Assembly (NCBI GenBank): GCA_048268485.1
Contig: JBLWVL010000004.1
Coordinates: 72,863 to 136,862 of the forward strand
Direction of reading: 5' to 3'
DNA from: Oceanospirillum sp048268485
GTDB taxonomy: Bacteria; Pseudomonadota; Gammaproteobacteria; Pseudomonadales; Halomonadaceae
Length of the DNA stretch: 64,000 nt
Each line of letters opens with the position of its first letter. Position 1 is the stretch's first letter. The notes below the pieces were generated by a model. It saw nothing but the letters and a program-made list of their open reading frames with translations, had not been told where the DNA came from and did no database searches. Shown here piece by piece: positions 62,291 through 64,000 of this stretch. The translations under genes and the position numbers were made by a program.

Positions 62291-63067
62291 ATGCCTACTC
62301 AAGCTCTACGACCGTTACAGTTTTTGTTTCTGAGTGCCAGTTTAATATTTTTCTCTCTACCCTCCCACGCAGTCAGCGGCAAGGATGTTATTTATAGGGT
62401 TCAAGGACAGTCCTACGAGGGTTATTATCATCCTGCCGCCAAAAGCCCTAACAGCGCGCCTTTGGTTTTGATAGCCCATGACTGGGACGGCCTGACAGGC
62501 TACGAAAAAAAGCGTGCAAAAATGCTATCCGATAAAGGCTATAACGTTTTTGCAGCTGACCTTTTCGGCAAAGGCGTTCGTCCAACAGAGGTAAAAGATA
62601 AGCAGCAACTCACCGGAGAGCTTTATAAAGACCGGGCAAAAATGCGCAACTTAATGCAAGCGGCGTTACAGGCAGCTAAACAGCAGGGAGCTAATTTGAA
62701 TAATGCGGTTGCTGTTGGTTACTGCTTTGGTGGGGCTGCCATTCTGGAACTGGCTCGCTCGGGTGTAGATATGAAGGGCTTTGTATCCTTTCACGGTGGC
62801 CTGAAAACACCAGAGGGCCAGGACTATTCAACAACTAAAGGTAAAATCCTGATAATTCATGGCAGCGCAGATCGTGTGGTGCCCATCACTGAATTTGCTC
62901 AGCTAACCATTGAACTTGAGGATGCAAATATTGAGCATGAGATGACCACATACAGCGGTGCGCGTCATGCCTTCAGCGTATTTGGATCTGATCGCTACCA
63001 TAAAACTGCTGACAAACACTCATGGAAACGGTTCTCTGATTTCCTGACAGAAGTTAGCGGTCAATAG
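62291..63067 (+). CDS. Periplasmic dienelactone-hydrolase family protein
   Basis: Alpha/beta hydrolase of 258 residues with a signal peptide (1 to about 27, ...FFSLPSHA). Catalytic Cys in GYCFGGAAI, Asp in HGSADRVVP and His in SGARHAFSV follow the Cys-Asp-His triad of dienelactone hydrolases; PLVLIAHDWDGLTGYEKKRA is the usual N-terminal part. The export signal sets it apart from catabolic DLH enzymes; substrate unknown. The start is ATG 62291 with GAGG 8 nt upstream. Confidence 0.9.
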   Translation: MPTQALRPLQFLFLSASLIFFSLPSHAVSGKDVIYRVQGQSYEGYYHPAAKSPNSAPLVLIAHDWDGLTGYEKKRAKMLSDKGYNVFAADLFGKGVRPTEVKDKQQLTGELYKDRAKMRNLMQAALQAAKQQGANLNNAVAVGYCFGGAAILELARSGVDMKGFVSFHGGLKTPEGQDYSTTKGKILIIHGSADRVVPITEFAQLTIELEDANIEHEMTTYSGARHAFSVFGSDRYHKTADKHSWKRFSDFLTEVSGQ

Positions 63068-63098
63068 TAAACAGCATCAATATTACCGTAATAGAAAA

Positions 63099-63139
63099 CC
63101 CGCTGAATCCAGGGCGAGAAAAGAGGCAGATTCAGCGGG
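63099..63139. terminator. Bidirectional stem-loop between convergent genes
   Basis: CCCGCTGAATC (63099-63109) and GATTCAGCGGG (63129-63139), 11-bp perfect stem, 19-nt loop; short T-rich tails on both sides. Confidence 0.6.
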
Positions 63140-63171
63140 CTTATTACACTTCAACAGATTAAAACCTGTAT

Positions 63172-63786
63172 TTATTCCAGTAAACGCCGGATCAGAGTCA
63201 TCACCTCTTGCTGCTCATGATCATTCAGTGCGCCATCTTTCACCCAACGTACCCGGTTTTCCGTATCCACCACAATAATTGCAGAACTTTTCTCTTCCAG
63301 GTCCCAGGCTGAGCGTGCAACGCCCTCGTTATCCAGAACCATCATAGACCAGGGAAACTCCTCTTTGCTGCTCTCCAGCTTGCCTTTTACAATACCGCCT
63401 GTCCCCCAGATTGCATCATCCGTATTGACTATTGTTACCGTCTGATAGCGATCCTTTGGTAAATTTGCAGCTTTAATACGGTCAATTAAAGGGGCATTCA
63501 GAGCCTTAGCTGAGGAGCGGCCTGCTATATGTTGAATCACATATACCTTGCCTGTTAGCTGCTGGCTTTTCCATGGACTGTAGTCAATATTATCAGCGTT
63601 AAGCACAAGCTCACCGCCATCCTGTACACTCACCGCAGGTAACGATGTCTCAGCGACAACCGCAGCATAGCTCTGCCAGGATATACCCAGAGAAAGTGAC
63701 AGAAATACGCTTTTAAGCATCATGGAAAAACATCGGCTCCATAAGCCACTTTGCGTATTTCCCAGATAATTTACACGGAATGCCAT
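63172..63786 (-). CDS. ytfJ: YtfJ family periplasmic protein
   Basis: A thioredoxin-fold-like exported protein of 204 residues, function unknown. It matches E. coli YtfJ well: GGELVLNADNIDYSPWKSQQL, GKVYVIQHIAGRSSAKALNAPLI, DRYQTVTIVNTDDAIWGTGG, PWSMMVLDNEGVARSAWDL, VRWVKDGALNDHEQQEVMTLI. AGGAG is 6 nt before ATG 63786, which fixes a long N-terminus: about 20 polar residues before the hydrophobic signal core MMLKSVFLSLSLGIS. Inner ATGs at the signal core exist but lack a ribosome site. Confidence 0.9.
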   Translation of the reverse strand: MAFRVNYLGNTQSGLWSRCFSMMLKSVFLSLSLGISWQSYAAVVAETSLPAVSVQDGGELVLNADNIDYSPWKSQQLTGKVYVIQHIAGRSSAKALNAPLIDRIKAANLPKDRYQTVTIVNTDDAIWGTGGIVKGKLESSKEEFPWSMMVLDNEGVARSAWDLEEKSSAIIVVDTENRVRWVKDGALNDHEQQEVMTLIRRLLE

Positions 63787-63916
63787 AGAAATCTCCTTTC
63801 ATTTTTATTTTTATCCCGGATGCGTTAATGGCCAGGACTGATCTTTAGGACAGTTCAGCCTAAACCAATTCCATCCAATTTAAAACAGTCGTTTGTTTTA
63901 ATTGTTGCCAACCACC

Positions 63917-64000
63917 GCCAGAAGCCAGAAGCCAGAAGCCAGAAGCCAGAAGCCAGAAGCCAGAAGCCAGAAGCCAGAAGCCAGAAGCCAGAAGCCAGAA
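63917..64000. repeat. Heptanucleotide tandem repeat, (GCCAGAA)12, running off the window
   Basis: Twelve perfect copies of the 7-bp unit GCCAGAA up to the last base; the array continues outside. Because 7 is not a multiple of 3, each change in copy number would shift a reading frame; the repeat has no stop codon in any plus frame (peptide unit ARSQKPE) or minus frame (FWLLASG). Confidence 0.95.

Noticed and set aside
63917..64000. CRISPR-like direct repeats
   Set aside because: The unit is only 7 bp and contiguous, with no spacers and no cas genes; a simple tandem repeat.

Overview
The window looks like chromosome of a marine gammaproteobacterium of the Oceanospirillales type (Neptunomonas/Amphritea/Marinobacterium-like). 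This is an inference from gene content and order, not from a marker-gene comparison. Supporting signs are the pseudomonad-like block xerD-dsbC-hom-thrC-recJ next to rpsP-rimM-trmD-rplS and ffh, the order nudF-yqiB-cpdA, two chemoreceptors, a TRAP transporter, and ectoine-type compatible-solute genes. Coding density is high. I see no tRNA, rRNA, CRISPR array, prophage or insertion sequence.

Left part (1-14.6 kb): the tail of a TRAP large permease and a MarR-type regulator, then a Zur-type operon of zinc-free ribosomal proteins (rpmE2 and a 47-codon rpmJ2) read leftward from a clear palindromic operator. Next come the sulfate-activation genes cysDN, the housekeeping set nudF-yqiB-cpdA, an sCache chemoreceptor, greB, and a run of four methyltransferase-type genes, cmoM-rsmC-cmoA-cmoB. 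Three of these four build the (methyl)carboxymethoxyuridine at tRNA position 34.

Middle part (14.8-34.3 kb): a phytase-like lipoprotein and a porin, each with PhoB-type 11-bp-spaced repeats upstream. Then recJ, thrC, hom, dsbC, xerD, the ribosomal operon rpsP-rimM-trmD-rplS, ffh, a CcsA/YpjD-like protein with a CorB-like CBS membrane protein, a lipase-family hydrolase, an acetyltransferase and a voltage-gated K+ channel.

Right part (34.3-64 kb), the most interesting: (i) a leftward operon of a duplicated DUF1538 membrane protein, a PII-like protein, a two-CBS protein and a tandem universal stress protein, with a perfect FNR/Anr box upstream; (ii) a bufferin-type copper-binding RiPP operon (precursor, MNIO enzyme, DUF2063 partner, DoxX protein); (iii) an HBM-like chemoreceptor, purL and mltF; (iv) an MbnP/MbnH pair followed by an unrecognised outer-membrane barrel; (v) tadA; (vi) a substrate-binding protein and four enzymes (M20 amidohydrolase, EctB/DoeD-like aminotransferase, M24 hydrolase, aldehyde dehydrogenase) that together fit ectoine breakdown to aspartate; (vii) rhlE, a dienelactone-hydrolase-like protein and ytfJ. 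The window ends inside an array of 7-bp tandem repeats.

Several starts were set from Shine-Dalgarno spacing instead of the longest open frame; the entries say where. Family names come from recognition of motifs and remembered homologues; no database search was run.
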